A DNA stretch of 64,000 nt, taken from positions 1-64,000 of the forward strand of contig CAYLJE010000002.1 of NCBI GenBank assembly GCA_964383915.1. The letters run 5' to 3'. Shown here piece by piece: positions 1 to 7,692 of the stretch. The translations under genes were made by a program, and so were the position numbers. Origin of the DNA: DRPN01 sp964383915. Its GTDB lineage: Bacteria > Bacteroidota > Bacteroidia > Bacteroidales > VadinHA17. How positions within the stretch are numbered: the first letter of the stretch is position 1; each line of letters opens with the position of its first letter. The notes below the pieces were generated by a model. That model was not told where the DNA came from and made no database searches. It worked only from the letters and a program-made list of their open reading frames with translations.

Positions 1-779
1 ATGAAGAAACGACGGTTCAGGATAATGCACTGATGGAAAATCTGCTTGATGATGCATACAATACAGCAGACCAGGCGGTGATCATGGTGGACGGATGGAT
101 ATACAACAATGATGGTTCGACCCTGAAATCCGCTACGGTGGATACCTGCCCGAAAGTTACGGTAGATCATCCCGATTCAACACGTTGGCCCAAGGTTATT
201 ACCATTGATTACGGTGATCTGTGTACCGGTTTCTGGGGTCAGACACGTAGCGGTAAGATCGTAATCAAGATTACGGATCGTTACATGAAACCCGGTTCGG
301 AAAGGACCATAAAACTTGTAAATTATTATTGCAATGGTATCCATGTGGAAGGAACCCGTACCGTTAAAAACGAAGGTGAAAATGATAACGGAAATCTGGT
401 ATTCAGGGTTCAGATCGAAGGAGGTAAGATCACTAAGAATGATACGGTTTTCATGACGCGTGATTTTGTGAGATACCGTGAGTGGGCAGAAGGTGCTGAA
501 ACCCGGAACCCATGGGATGATGTGTTTTTTATTACCGGAGAAGCCAATGGAACCAACTTCCGCGGGCATACATATCAGAAAGTGATCACCTCTCCGCTGG
601 AATGGGCTGCTTCCTGCCGGTTTATCAAGAGCGGGACAGTGGAAATACAGATTGATGATCGTGATCCGGTGACACTTGATTATGGCGATGGTAAATGCGA
701 TAACATAGCCACCCTGACAAAAGGTGATATTACCAAAGAAATAGAACTGGGATACCATCGCAAGTGGGTGAAACATTAA
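1..779 (+). CDS. conserved hypothetical protein, N-terminus cut off by window edge
   Basis: The reading frame is open from base 3, so the start lies outside the window; an internal ATG at 33 is probably not the true start. I do not recognise the family. The visible part is about 258 residues, rich in beta-prone segments, and contains two related stretches. The first has the core ITIDYGDLC followed by GKIVIKI; the second has VTLDYGDGKC followed by an IELGYHRKW-like end. Each pairs a D-Y-G-D-x(1-2)-C motif with a short strand pattern, which suggests an internally duplicated domain. No membrane segment is visible in this part. A strong hairpin terminator follows directly. No function is proposed. 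Confidence 0.75.
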   Translation, partial: EETTVQDNALMENLLDDAYNTADQAVIMVDGWIYNNDGSTLKSATVDTCPKVTVDHPDSTRWPKVITIDYGDLCTGFWGQTRSGKIVIKITDRYMKPGSERTIKLVNYYCNGIHVEGTRTVKNEGENDNGNLVFRVQIEGGKITKNDTVFMTRDFVRYREWAEGAETRNPWDDVFFITGEANGTNFRGHTYQKVITSPLEWAASCRFIKSGTVEIQIDDRDPVTLDYGDGKCDNIATLTKGDITKEIELGYHRKWVKH

Positions 780-795
780 TCATTGTATGATTTTG

Positions 796-830
796 AAAAG
801 CCGTCCCCAATATTTCGGGACGGCTTTTTT
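796..830. terminator. bidirectional rho-independent terminator between the first gene and trpA
   Basis: GCCGTCCC (800-807) pairs perfectly with GGGACGGC (817-824), flanked by A4 on the left and T6 on the right. It lies 17 bases after the stop of the upstream gene and 30 bases after the end of trpA on the other strand, so it can end both convergent transcripts. Confidence 0.85.
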
Positions 831-860
831 AATCTCCGGACGCCAGGAAGTCCAAAATAA

Positions 861-1637
861 TTATTTGTTCTTCAGCCCATGAATAAATGCTTTGGTTGTT
901 TTTCGTATATCATTTTTTCCCCCCAGGACTTTTACGTAAGCACTGCCAACAATGGCCCCATGAAGATAGCGGCAGGCTTGTTCAAAAGTTTTCTGATTCG
1001 AGATACCAAAACCTGCCAATAGTTTATTTTTAAGTTGCATATCCCGGATTGATCTGAAATAATCTATCTGTTCTTCAGAAAAGGAGTTTTTCATGCCGGT
1101 AGTGGATTGTGAGGAAACCACATATAAAAATCCTTCCCCTTCCCGGTCGATATATCTAATCCGGTCGGGTGGCGTTTGAGGAGTGATCAGAAAAATGTTT
1201 TTTATGTTATGAGCCCTGAAATCCGATTTGTAAAGTTTTTTATATTCTTCCGGAGGAAGGTCCGGGATGATGACTCCGTCAATACTGATGGCTGAGATAT
1301 CTTTACAGAACTTTTCCACTCCGTATTGAAATATGGGGTTCAGGTAACTCATGATCAATAAAGGGATGTCCGTTATGTTCCTGATTTCTGTCAGTCCAGC
1401 AAGGACTGCTTTTAGCGATATTCCTTTTTTTAATGCCACTGCACTACTGTGTTGTATGACAGGCCCGTCTGCAACGGGATCGGAAAAAGGAATGCCTATC
1501 TCAACCATATCCGCCCCGGTTTCAGAGAGGGCTTTAATAATTTTTACCGTACTGTCCAAAGCAGGATATCCGGCGGTAAAATACACAGAGAGAACCTTTT
1601 CGGTTTTTTGTTGAAATAATCTGTCTATACGGTTCAT
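861..1637 (-). CDS. trpA: tryptophan synthase alpha chain
   Basis: Cleaves indole-3-glycerol phosphate to indole and glyceraldehyde 3-phosphate in the alpha2beta2 tryptophan synthase complex. The 258-residue length fits the family. The signature VEIGIPFSDPVADGP carries the expected catalytic Glu46 and Asp57 (equivalents of Glu49 and Asp60 in E. coli), and GFGISN and GAIVGSAYVK near the C-terminus match the phosphate-binding loops of this TIM barrel. It is the last gene of the minus-strand trp operon, about 100 bases after trpB, and is followed by a strong hairpin terminator. Confidence 0.97.
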   Translation of the reverse strand: MNRIDRLFQQKTEKVLSVYFTAGYPALDSTVKIIKALSETGADMVEIGIPFSDPVADGPVIQHSSAVALKKGISLKAVLAGLTEIRNITDIPLLIMSYLNPIFQYGVEKFCKDISAISIDGVIIPDLPPEEYKKLYKSDFRAHNIKNIFLITPQTPPDRIRYIDREGEGFLYVVSSQSTTGMKNSFSEEQIDYFRSIRDMQLKNKLLAGFGISNQKTFEQACRYLHGAIVGSAYVKVLGGKNDIRKTTKAFIHGLKNK

Positions 1638-1738
1638 ATTATAAAGATAAAAGATGAAAGTAAAATGATAAAAGTAGCTCAGCTCTCCGGGTTTTCGAGA
1701 AGAAAAATGATAGAAGTTTTGTAAATCTCATTATTTCA

Positions 1739-2920
1739 TCATTCCAAATATTTTAATATGGTTTCCAGGTCTTTGTCTCCACGGCCTGATAGATTGATGA
1801 CAATGTGTTGTTGGGGTTGAAATGTTATTTTTTCCAGGATGGCCAAGGCATGGGCAGATTCGAGGGCAGGGATAATCCCTTCCTGATGGGCCAGAAATCT
1901 GGCTGCATGGATAGCTTCATGGTCATTGACGGTATAAAACTCCCCCCGGTGTTCTTTAAAAAGATAACTTAACATAGGACCGATGCCCGGATAATCCAGC
2001 CCGGCAGATATTGAGTAGGGCTCGGTAATCTGTCCGTCATCATTTTGCATTACGTATGTTTTACTGCCATGGAGGATTCCTGTTTTCCCCAGGGCAATGG
2101 TTGCAGCCGTTTTTCCCGTGTCAATACCCAATCCTCCGGCTTCTACGGCCATCAGGCGCACACCGGGACGATCCAGATAATGATAATAAATACCGGAAGC
2201 ATTGCTGCCTCCACCGACACAAGCGATGATAGCATCCGGGTTTTCGCTTCCTGTTTTTTCTGCGAACTGCCATTTTACTTCTTCACTGATCACGGATTGC
2301 AGGCGGGCGACCAAATCTGGATACGGGTGCGGTCCTACCACCGAACCGATGAGATAATAAGTGTCATCAGGATGGGATATCCAGTCTCTCAGGGCTTCGT
2401 TTACGGCATCTTTTAAGGTTCCGTTCCCTTGTTCTACCGGGACAACTTTTGCTCCGAGCAGTTTCATCCGTTCCACATTGGGCTTTTGACGGGTTATATC
2501 CAGTATTCCCATATAAACCGTGCAATCCATACCCATACGTGCAGAGACCGTTGCTGTAGCCACCCCATGCTGGCCGGCACCTGTCTCGGCAATAATCCGC
2601 TTTTTCCCCAGTTTTCTGGCCAGCAGGATCTGTCCGATGGCATTGTTGATCTTATGAGCTCCCGTGTGGGTCAGGTCTTCTCTTTTCAGATAGATATTTG
2701 TCTTATAATAAGTTGACAATCTTTCTGCAAAATATAACGGTGTAGGACGTCCGGCATAATCCTTTAACAATGATTGATATTCTTCCCTGAAAGAAGGACT
2801 TTCCAGAACAGAAAGGTAATTTTTCTGTAGCTCCCGGATATTCGGATAAAGCATCTCAGGGATATAAGCTCCTCCGAATTCTCCGTAATAACCTTCTTTA
2901 CTTACGCTTATCTTTGACAT
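1739..2920 (-). CDS. trpB: tryptophan synthase beta chain
   Basis: PLP enzyme that condenses indole with L-serine to give tryptophan. At 393 residues it is a TrpB1-type protein of normal length. HTGAHKINNA carries the PLP Schiff-base lysine at Lys90; AETGAGQHG (111-119) supplies the indole-side acidic residue; the PLP phosphate loop GGGSNA is at 236-241. Its start overlaps the end of trpF by 23 bases, consistent with translational coupling within the operon. Confidence 0.98.
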   Translation of the reverse strand: MSKISVSKEGYYGEFGGAYIPEMLYPNIRELQKNYLSVLESPSFREEYQSLLKDYAGRPTPLYFAERLSTYYKTNIYLKREDLTHTGAHKINNAIGQILLARKLGKKRIIAETGAGQHGVATATVSARMGMDCTVYMGILDITRQKPNVERMKLLGAKVVPVEQGNGTLKDAVNEALRDWISHPDDTYYLIGSVVGPHPYPDLVARLQSVISEEVKWQFAEKTGSENPDAIIACVGGGSNASGIYYHYLDRPGVRLMAVEAGGLGIDTGKTAATIALGKTGILHGSKTYVMQNDDGQITEPYSISAGLDYPGIGPMLSYLFKEHRGEFYTVNDHEAIHAARFLAHQEGIIPALESAHALAILEKITFQPQQHIVINLSGRGDKDLETILKYLE

Positions 2921-3566
2921 GGTGGTTAAGTTTTTCTATAAATGTTTCTATATGGCGGATATTTTTTTCGCCGGGGACTGTTTCAAACCGGCTATTTATA
3001 TCCAGGGCATGTAACCCCGGCAGGGAGAGCGTTTCTTTATCCTTCAGGATGGATTCATCTATGCCTCCACTCAGGAAAAACGGAATATCCAGGTTGTAGT
3101 GGCGGAGGATATCCCTGTTGAATGATTTTCCACTACCTCCATAACCGGGGATTGAGGTGTCAAACAAAAAGAAATCCGCTACCCCCGTGTAGGTTTTCAA
3201 AAGTTCATTGTCAATGGTGTCCATTATCCCAAAAGCCTTGATAATCCTGATACCGGGTTGTTCCTGTTTGATCCGCATGCAATATTCAGGACTCTCATCT
3301 CCATGTAACTGGATGTAATCGAGTGAAAAACTTTGTATGGTATGACTGACCAGGCAGGGTTCACCATTGACAAAGACCCCGACACTATGCATATCCCCAG
3401 GGATTTGTTTCAGGACATCCCTTGAAAGGTGCCCAACATAACGGGGAGACTTTTTATAAAAGATAAATCCGATGTAATCGATATCCAGTTTTATCAGTTT
3501 TTCAATATTTGCCGGATTTCTCATCCCGCATACCTTGATTTTTATTTTTCCGGTAATGTCTTTCAT
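2898..3566 (-). CDS. trpF: phosphoribosylanthranilate isomerase
   Basis: Amadori isomerase of tryptophan synthesis, turning N-(5-phosphoribosyl)anthranilate into CdRP. The 222-residue TIM barrel shows KVCGMRNP with the general-base Cys13 and FLFDTSIPGYGGSGK with the general-acid Asp136 and a phosphate-binding glycine loop; FFLSGGI forms the second phosphate loop. It is separate from trpC, not fused as in E. coli. It is 9 bases after trpC and overlaps the trpB start. Confidence 0.96.
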   Translation of the reverse strand: MKDITGKIKIKVCGMRNPANIEKLIKLDIDYIGFIFYKKSPRYVGHLSRDVLKQIPGDMHSVGVFVNGEPCLVSHTIQSFSLDYIQLHGDESPEYCMRIKQEQPGIRIIKAFGIMDTIDNELLKTYTGVADFFLFDTSIPGYGGSGKSFNRDILRHYNLDIPFFLSGGIDESILKDKETLSLPGLHALDINSRFETVPGEKNIRHIETFIEKLNHHVKDKRK

Positions 3567-3575
3567 ATTTTTTGG

Positions 3576-4364
3576 TTAAATATATGATAGTTGCTTTATA
3601 AAATCGCTGCATGTTCTGCCGGGATCGGCTGTTTTCATAAATGTTTCGCCTATCAGGTAGCCGCTGTATCCGTAATCTTTCAAATGGGTAATGATCTCAG
3701 GTTTACTGATTCCGCTTTCAGATACTTTCACCATATGTTCCGGGATCAGGGGAGCAAGTTCCATTGATTTGCGGATGTTTACCTCGAATGTTTTCAGGTC
3801 TCTGTTGTTAACTCCCACCATATCAGCTTCTTCCGGGATTTTAGTCAGCTCCGAAGCATCATGGATCTCGAACAGGATTTCCAGCTCCAGTTTTTTAGCC
3901 AGGCGGGCGAACTTTGTTATTTCTTTCTTATCCAGGATAGCGGCGATTAACAAGATCACATCTGCACCGAAGGCTTTGGACTCGATAATCTGATATTCAT
4001 CAACGATAAAATCTTTCCGAAGGACTGGGAGGGAGGTTTCTCCTCTGGTTATTATCAGATCATTCTTCCTTCCTTTGAAGAATCTTTTATCCGTGAGTAT
4101 GGAAATGCCTGTGGCCCCGGATTTTTCATAACCTATAGCAATATCTCCGGGGATAGCATATTCATGGATGGGTCCCCTGGAGGGGGAGGATCTTTTAAAT
4201 TCGGCAATGATCCCGGCATTTTTTGGATCCGACAACGCCCGTCTGAGCGATAGGGGTTTTCGGTAAAAATAAGGACATACCTTAAGAATACGTACAGGCG
4301 TTTCTTTCTTTGTATATATGAGTTCTTTTTTTTTGTGGCGGACTATTTTCTCTAGGATAGTCAT
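3576..4364 (-). CDS. trpC: indole-3-glycerol phosphate synthase
   Basis: Closes the indole ring of CdRP with loss of CO2 and water. The 262-residue protein has the diagnostic IIAEFKRSSPSRG (Glu55 and Lys57 in the active site), LRKDFIVDEYQ with the second catalytic lysine, VGVNNRDLKTF and VSESGI phosphate-loop segments. Monofunctional. Its ATG overlaps the trpD stop by four bases (ATGA), an operon-coupling arrangement. Confidence 0.97.
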   Translation of the reverse strand: MTILEKIVRHKKKELIYTKKETPVRILKVCPYFYRKPLSLRRALSDPKNAGIIAEFKRSSPSRGPIHEYAIPGDIAIGYEKSGATGISILTDKRFFKGRKNDLIITRGETSLPVLRKDFIVDEYQIIESKAFGADVILLIAAILDKKEITKFARLAKKLELEILFEIHDASELTKIPEEADMVGVNNRDLKTFEVNIRKSMELAPLIPEHMVKVSESGISKPEIITHLKDYGYSGYLIGETFMKTADPGRTCSDFIKQLSYI

Positions 4365-5356
4365 GGTTGCAAACTAATTAATTTTTCGAAAACACGATGG
4401 GCTTTTCTTCCGAGCAAAGATTCTTTAGCCGTTTGAAGTGCCTCCTCCCGGGACATATCCGGGAAATAACATTGTAAGGCCACGGTGGCATTGGCCAGGA
4501 CAACATCATTCTGGGCTGGCGTCCCTTCCCCTTGTAATATGCTCAGGAAAATAGAAGCATTTTCTTTAATATTGTTTCCTCCGGATATGTCCCGGGGTTG
4601 TATGTACCCGAGAGATATTTCAGCAGGGGTAACGTTCCGGCTTGCCCGGTTTGTCATCAATCTAAAATCTGATGTCAGGCTGATTTCATCATATCCATCC
4701 AGGGAATAGACCAGTGCATAAGAGACAGAGGTTCCCGCATATACTTCTGCATAAATATCCTGCACTTCTTTATTAAAAACGCCGATTAGCTGTTTTGCAG
4801 GCCGGGCCGGATTTACCATGGGTCCAAGGATGTTAAAAAAGGTTTTTAGTTTTAGTGCTTTTCTGACGGGTGCAACGTTTTTCAGTGCAGGATGAAAAAG
4901 AGGGGCATGCAAATAGGTGATGCCGGTTTCTTCCAGTTCTTTTTTCAGCTTTTCGTCCCTATTAGAGAACGTATATCCAAAAAACTGCATGATATCGGAA
5001 GATCCGGCTGCTGAAGAAGCGGCGGAATTCCCGTGTTTGACCACTTTGGCGCCGGCGCCGGCGACTACAAAAGCGGTGAGTGTGGAGATGTTAAATGTGT
5101 TCTTTCCGTCACCGCCAGTCCCGCATACATCCATGATATCATATCCGTTCAGGTTGACCGGAACAGCCAGATCAAGCAGCGCATCCCTGAACCCTGTTAA
5201 TTCTTCAGAGGTGATCTTTCTCATTAAATAAACTGTAAGGAACGAGGCGATCTCAATATCCGTATAAACACCCGAAGCTACTCTTGTCAATACCCCCCGT
5301 GCTTCTGTCTGATCCAGAACCTTGCCCTGCATCAGCATTTCCAGAATCTCTTTCAT
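4361..5356 (-). CDS. trpD: anthranilate phosphoribosyltransferase
   Basis: Transfers phosphoribose from PRPP to anthranilate. The 331-residue class IV phosphoribosyltransferase shows DVCGTGGDGKNTFN (76-89), the PRPP-binding glycine loop, and KHGN (107-110), followed by SAASSAAGSSD where most homologues have R-(S/A)-x-S-S-x-x-G-S-A-D. It is a separate gene, not fused to trpG. A 165-base spacer separates it from trpG upstream; the trpC start overlaps its stop. Confidence 0.96.
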   Translation of the reverse strand: MKEILEMLMQGKVLDQTEARGVLTRVASGVYTDIEIASFLTVYLMRKITSEELTGFRDALLDLAVPVNLNGYDIMDVCGTGGDGKNTFNISTLTAFVVAGAGAKVVKHGNSAASSAAGSSDIMQFFGYTFSNRDEKLKKELEETGITYLHAPLFHPALKNVAPVRKALKLKTFFNILGPMVNPARPAKQLIGVFNKEVQDIYAEVYAGTSVSYALVYSLDGYDEISLTSDFRLMTNRASRNVTPAEISLGYIQPRDISGGNNIKENASIFLSILQGEGTPAQNDVVLANATVALQCYFPDMSREEALQTAKESLLGRKAHRVFEKLISLQP

Positions 5357-5521
5357 TTTATTAAAAGTTTAATTTCAATTTATTATGACTTTTATACTTT
5401 AGAAGACTTCTAACAATTCCTTTCTTTCAAGAAACAAATGTGATGAACAAGATGCAAGGCATAAATTTTTCTATTTCCCTGCTCTTGTATTTTATATCTT
5501 TTTACTCTTCGCTTCATCGCA
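5357..5521 (-). other. trpG-trpD spacer, no gene seen
   Basis: This is the longest gap inside the trp operon. It is AT-rich. The only structure I can see is a short perfect palindrome, TTAGAAGACTTCTAA at 5399-5413, too small and not followed by a T tract in the minus direction, so I do not call a terminator. No tRNA, leader ORF with Trp codons or TAnnTTTG box is evident. Confidence 0.5.
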
Positions 5522-6091
5522 TCATCTTCTTATCCAATTCTCCATTATCCGGTATCCATATTTTGTCATGATGGACTCGGGGTGAAACTGCAATCCTTTG
5601 ACATCATATTTTTTGTGGCTGATGCCCATAATTTGTCCCGACACATCTTCACTGTTGACTTCCAATGTGTTTGGCAGTTTCTCTCTGTCCACCACCCAGG
5701 AGTGATATCTTCCTGCCTGGATGGTCTCAGGAATATTCTTGAATAAAGCGTCGGTTGTCAATAGACGGATTTCTGATTTTACGCCGTGAAAAGGTTTCTC
5801 CAGGTTGAGGAGGGTGCCTCCGAAAACTTCTGCAATAGCCTGGTGGCCTAAGCATATTCCCAAAATGCTTTTAGTAGTGCAGTATTCTTTTATAATCTGG
5901 GAGGAAAGTCCTGCCTCAGATGGGATGCCGGGCCCGGGGGAGATAATGATTTTGTCATAATATTTAATTCTTTCCAGCGGAATTTCATCATTTCTGAAAA
6001 CATCTATCCTTCTGCCGGTGATGGAACGAACATAAGATACAAGATTGTAAGTAAACGAATCATAATTGTCAATGGCCACAATTTTTTTCAT
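5522..6091 (-). CDS. trpG: anthranilate synthase component II (glutamine amidotransferase)
   Basis: Class I glutamine amidotransferase that supplies ammonia to TrpE. The 189-residue protein starts with the typical IDNYDSFTYNLV. It has the oxyanion segment SPGPG, the nucleophile Cys80 in GICLGHQ, and the His170/Glu172 pair in FHPES, so the catalytic triad is complete. It may also serve folate synthesis as PabA, as in many bacteria, but its position 14 bases after trpE argues mainly for tryptophan. Confidence 0.96.
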   Translation of the reverse strand: MKKIVAIDNYDSFTYNLVSYVRSITGRRIDVFRNDEIPLERIKYYDKIIISPGPGIPSEAGLSSQIIKEYCTTKSILGICLGHQAIAEVFGGTLLNLEKPFHGVKSEIRLLTTDALFKNIPETIQAGRYHSWVVDREKLPNTLEVNSEDVSGQIMGISHKKYDVKGLQFHPESIMTKYGYRIMENWIRR

Positions 6092-6105
6092 CTTTTTGTT
6101 GTTTT

Positions 6106-7503
6106 TTAAATCTCTCGGGCCATCAAAATGGCTTTTTTCAGGGCGGCCAGTTTATTATTAACTTCCTGTAATTCATTTTCTTCTTTGGATTTGGAGACGA
6201 TGCCTGCTCCTGCCTGATAATACAGGGTATTGTTTTTGCTGAGAAAAGAACGGATCATGATGGCATGATTAAGATCTTTGTTTATGTTGATATATCCGAT
6301 GGCTCCTCCGTAAAAACCGCGGGCTTGATTTTCAATGATATCAATTAGTTGCATGGCTTTATATTTTGGGGCCCCTGTTAACGTGCCGGCCGGGAAGGTT
6401 GCTCCCAGCACTTCGGTGGCTCCGGCTTCTTTATTTAGTTGCGCAGATACTTTTGAGACCATATGAATGACATGAGAATAAAATTGAATCTCCCTGAATT
6501 TTTCAACCCGGATATCATGGCCGTATCTGCTCAAATCGTTGCGGGCCAGGTCCACCAGCATGATGTGCTCGGCATTTTCCTTTTCATCGTGCATCAGTTC
6601 AGAAGCTTTTATTTTATCTTCTTCATCCTTGCCGGTCCGCTTAAATGTACCGGCGATGGGATTGATGGATGCCCGGTTATTAATGACCTTAAGATGCGTT
6701 TCCGGGGAAGACCCGAAAATTTTATAATCACCGTAATCAAAATAAAAAAGGTAGGGTGAAGGGTTGATGGAGCGTAATGCTCTGTACAGATTGAAATCAT
6801 CTCCCCGAAAAGTTTGTTCATATTGTCTGGATAGCACAATTTGGAATACATCCCCACGGAAACAATGTTTTTTCCCGGTTTTCACCATCGAGATAAAATC
6901 CTGGTCTGAAATATTTGAACGTTCTTCACCTACAAGTGAAAACCGGCCTTCGGAAATATTCATATTTTGTATGAACATCTCTATTTTTTCGATCCCGGAC
7001 TTTTCACCGTCAAACAAATTCTCGGTGAGGTATAAGGTATTACTGAAGTGGTTGATGGTGATGATAAATTTATATAAGCTATACCGGATATCCGGAATGG
7101 TATATTTTTTTTTCTCCGGTGCTGATAGACGGATTGTATCGAAATATTGAATAGCTTGGTATCCCATATATCCGAAAAATCCGTTGGGAGGGAAAGTGTG
7201 TCCGGGAGAAAAATCAAAACGGCTCATGAATTTATTAAAGACGGATGCAAAAGACTCTTGCAGGAGATAATTTCGTATTTCCTGACCCTGGATATATTCA
7301 GATACATTGAAATGGTCAACGGTAATCGTGGTTAATGGTTGCAGGCAGATGATGGACAGGCTGTCTTCGCTGCTGTGGTAGTCTGAACTCTCTAAAAGAA
7401 TAGAGAGGGGGTATATTTCCCTCATCTTCAAATATATGCTTACCGGAGTATGGGTGTCTGACAGGATCTTTTTTGTCATTGTCCTGAACCTGATTTTTTC
7501 CAT
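6106..7503 (-). CDS. trpE: anthranilate synthase component I
   Basis: Converts chorismate and ammonia to anthranilate, the committed step of tryptophan synthesis. The 465-residue protein has an N-terminal LLESS (36-40), the segment that forms the tryptophan feedback site in the family, and a C-terminal chorismate-binding domain with PIAGTFKRTG, DLARNDLSRYG, SHVIHMVS and TFPAGTLTGAPK motifs. It is the first structural gene after the attenuator. The start at ATG 7503 is 18 bases past the terminator T tract; an in-frame ATG at 7479 is possible. Confidence 0.97.
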   Translation of the reverse strand: MEKIRFRTMTKKILSDTHTPVSIYLKMREIYPLSILLESSDYHSSEDSLSIICLQPLTTITVDHFNVSEYIQGQEIRNYLLQESFASVFNKFMSRFDFSPGHTFPPNGFFGYMGYQAIQYFDTIRLSAPEKKKYTIPDIRYSLYKFIITINHFSNTLYLTENLFDGEKSGIEKIEMFIQNMNISEGRFSLVGEERSNISDQDFISMVKTGKKHCFRGDVFQIVLSRQYEQTFRGDDFNLYRALRSINPSPYLFYFDYGDYKIFGSSPETHLKVINNRASINPIAGTFKRTGKDEEDKIKASELMHDEKENAEHIMLVDLARNDLSRYGHDIRVEKFREIQFYSHVIHMVSKVSAQLNKEAGATEVLGATFPAGTLTGAPKYKAMQLIDIIENQARGFYGGAIGYININKDLNHAIMIRSFLSKNNTLYYQAGAGIVSKSKEENELQEVNNKLAALKKAILMAREI

Positions 7504-7520
7504 TTTTCTGATTTTAATCC

Positions 7521-7551
7521 AAAAAAAAAGGCTTACCGTAAACGATAAGCC
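7521..7551 (-). terminator. trp attenuator terminator hairpin
   Basis: Reading the minus strand, GGCTTATCG (7551-7543) pairs along nine positions with CGGTAAGCC (7538-7530), with one G-U pair and a TTTA loop, and runs straight into nine Ts (7529-7521). It is a complete intrinsic terminator placed between the Trp-rich leader peptide and trpE. Confidence 0.88.
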
Positions 7552-7609
7552 CTGACATAGGTTTGTTTATATAGTAATCGCCTTACGGTAATCGGGTTAT
7601 CCCGTAAAG
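7530..7609 (-). promoter_or_regulatory. trp operon attenuator (alternative leader hairpins)
   Basis: Three mutually exclusive pairings are visible on the minus strand. Region 1 CTTTACGG (7609-7602), inside the leader peptide right after the Trp codons, pairs with region 2 CCGTAAGG (7588-7581), which contains the leader stop codon. Region 2 can instead pair with region 3: CCGTAA (7588-7583) with TTACGG (7541-7536), and CGAT (7580-7577) with ATCG (7546-7543). That second pairing consumes bases of both terminator arms. A ribosome stalled at the Trp codons would mask region 1 and free region 2 to form the antiterminator; a ribosome reaching the stop would cover region 2 and allow termination. Confidence 0.8.
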
Positions 7610-7639
7610 CCAGCACCAATATGTATAATTTATATTCAT
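7583..7639 (-). CDS. trpL: trp operon leader peptide
   Basis: An 18-codon ORF reads MNINYTYWCWLYGITRLP and ends in TAA. Two UGG codons (7618-7616 and 7612-7610) flank one Cys codon, directly before region 1 of the attenuator. Tryptophan is otherwise rare in proteins of this size, and the placement 80 bases before trpE with the matching hairpins is the classic arrangement of ribosome-mediated attenuation. An overlapping shorter ORF just upstream (MPKTKE, ending at the TAA before this ATG) is probably incidental. Confidence 0.8.
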   Translation of the reverse strand: MNINYTYWCWLYGITRLP

Positions 7640-7659
7640 TTATTCTTTAGTCTTCGGCA

Positions 7660-7667
7660 TAAAAGTA
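7660..7667 (-). promoter_or_regulatory. candidate trp promoter -7 box
   Basis: The minus strand reads TACTTTTA, one base from the Bacteroidota -7 consensus TAnnTTTG, after a T-rich run ending TTTG. Transcription would begin a few bases before the leader peptide, giving a very short 5' end. The -33 spacing (14 bases) is shorter than usual, so this is tentative; readthrough from clpX, which has no visible terminator, is an alternative. Confidence 0.35.
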
Positions 7668-7692
7668 AAAAAATAATAATTCAAAAAAAAAT

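Noticed and set aside
5399..5413. TTAGAAGACTTCTAA palindrome in the trpG-trpD spacer as a terminator or operator
   Set aside because: Arms of only seven AT-rich bases and no T tract on the minus strand; the operon must be read through.
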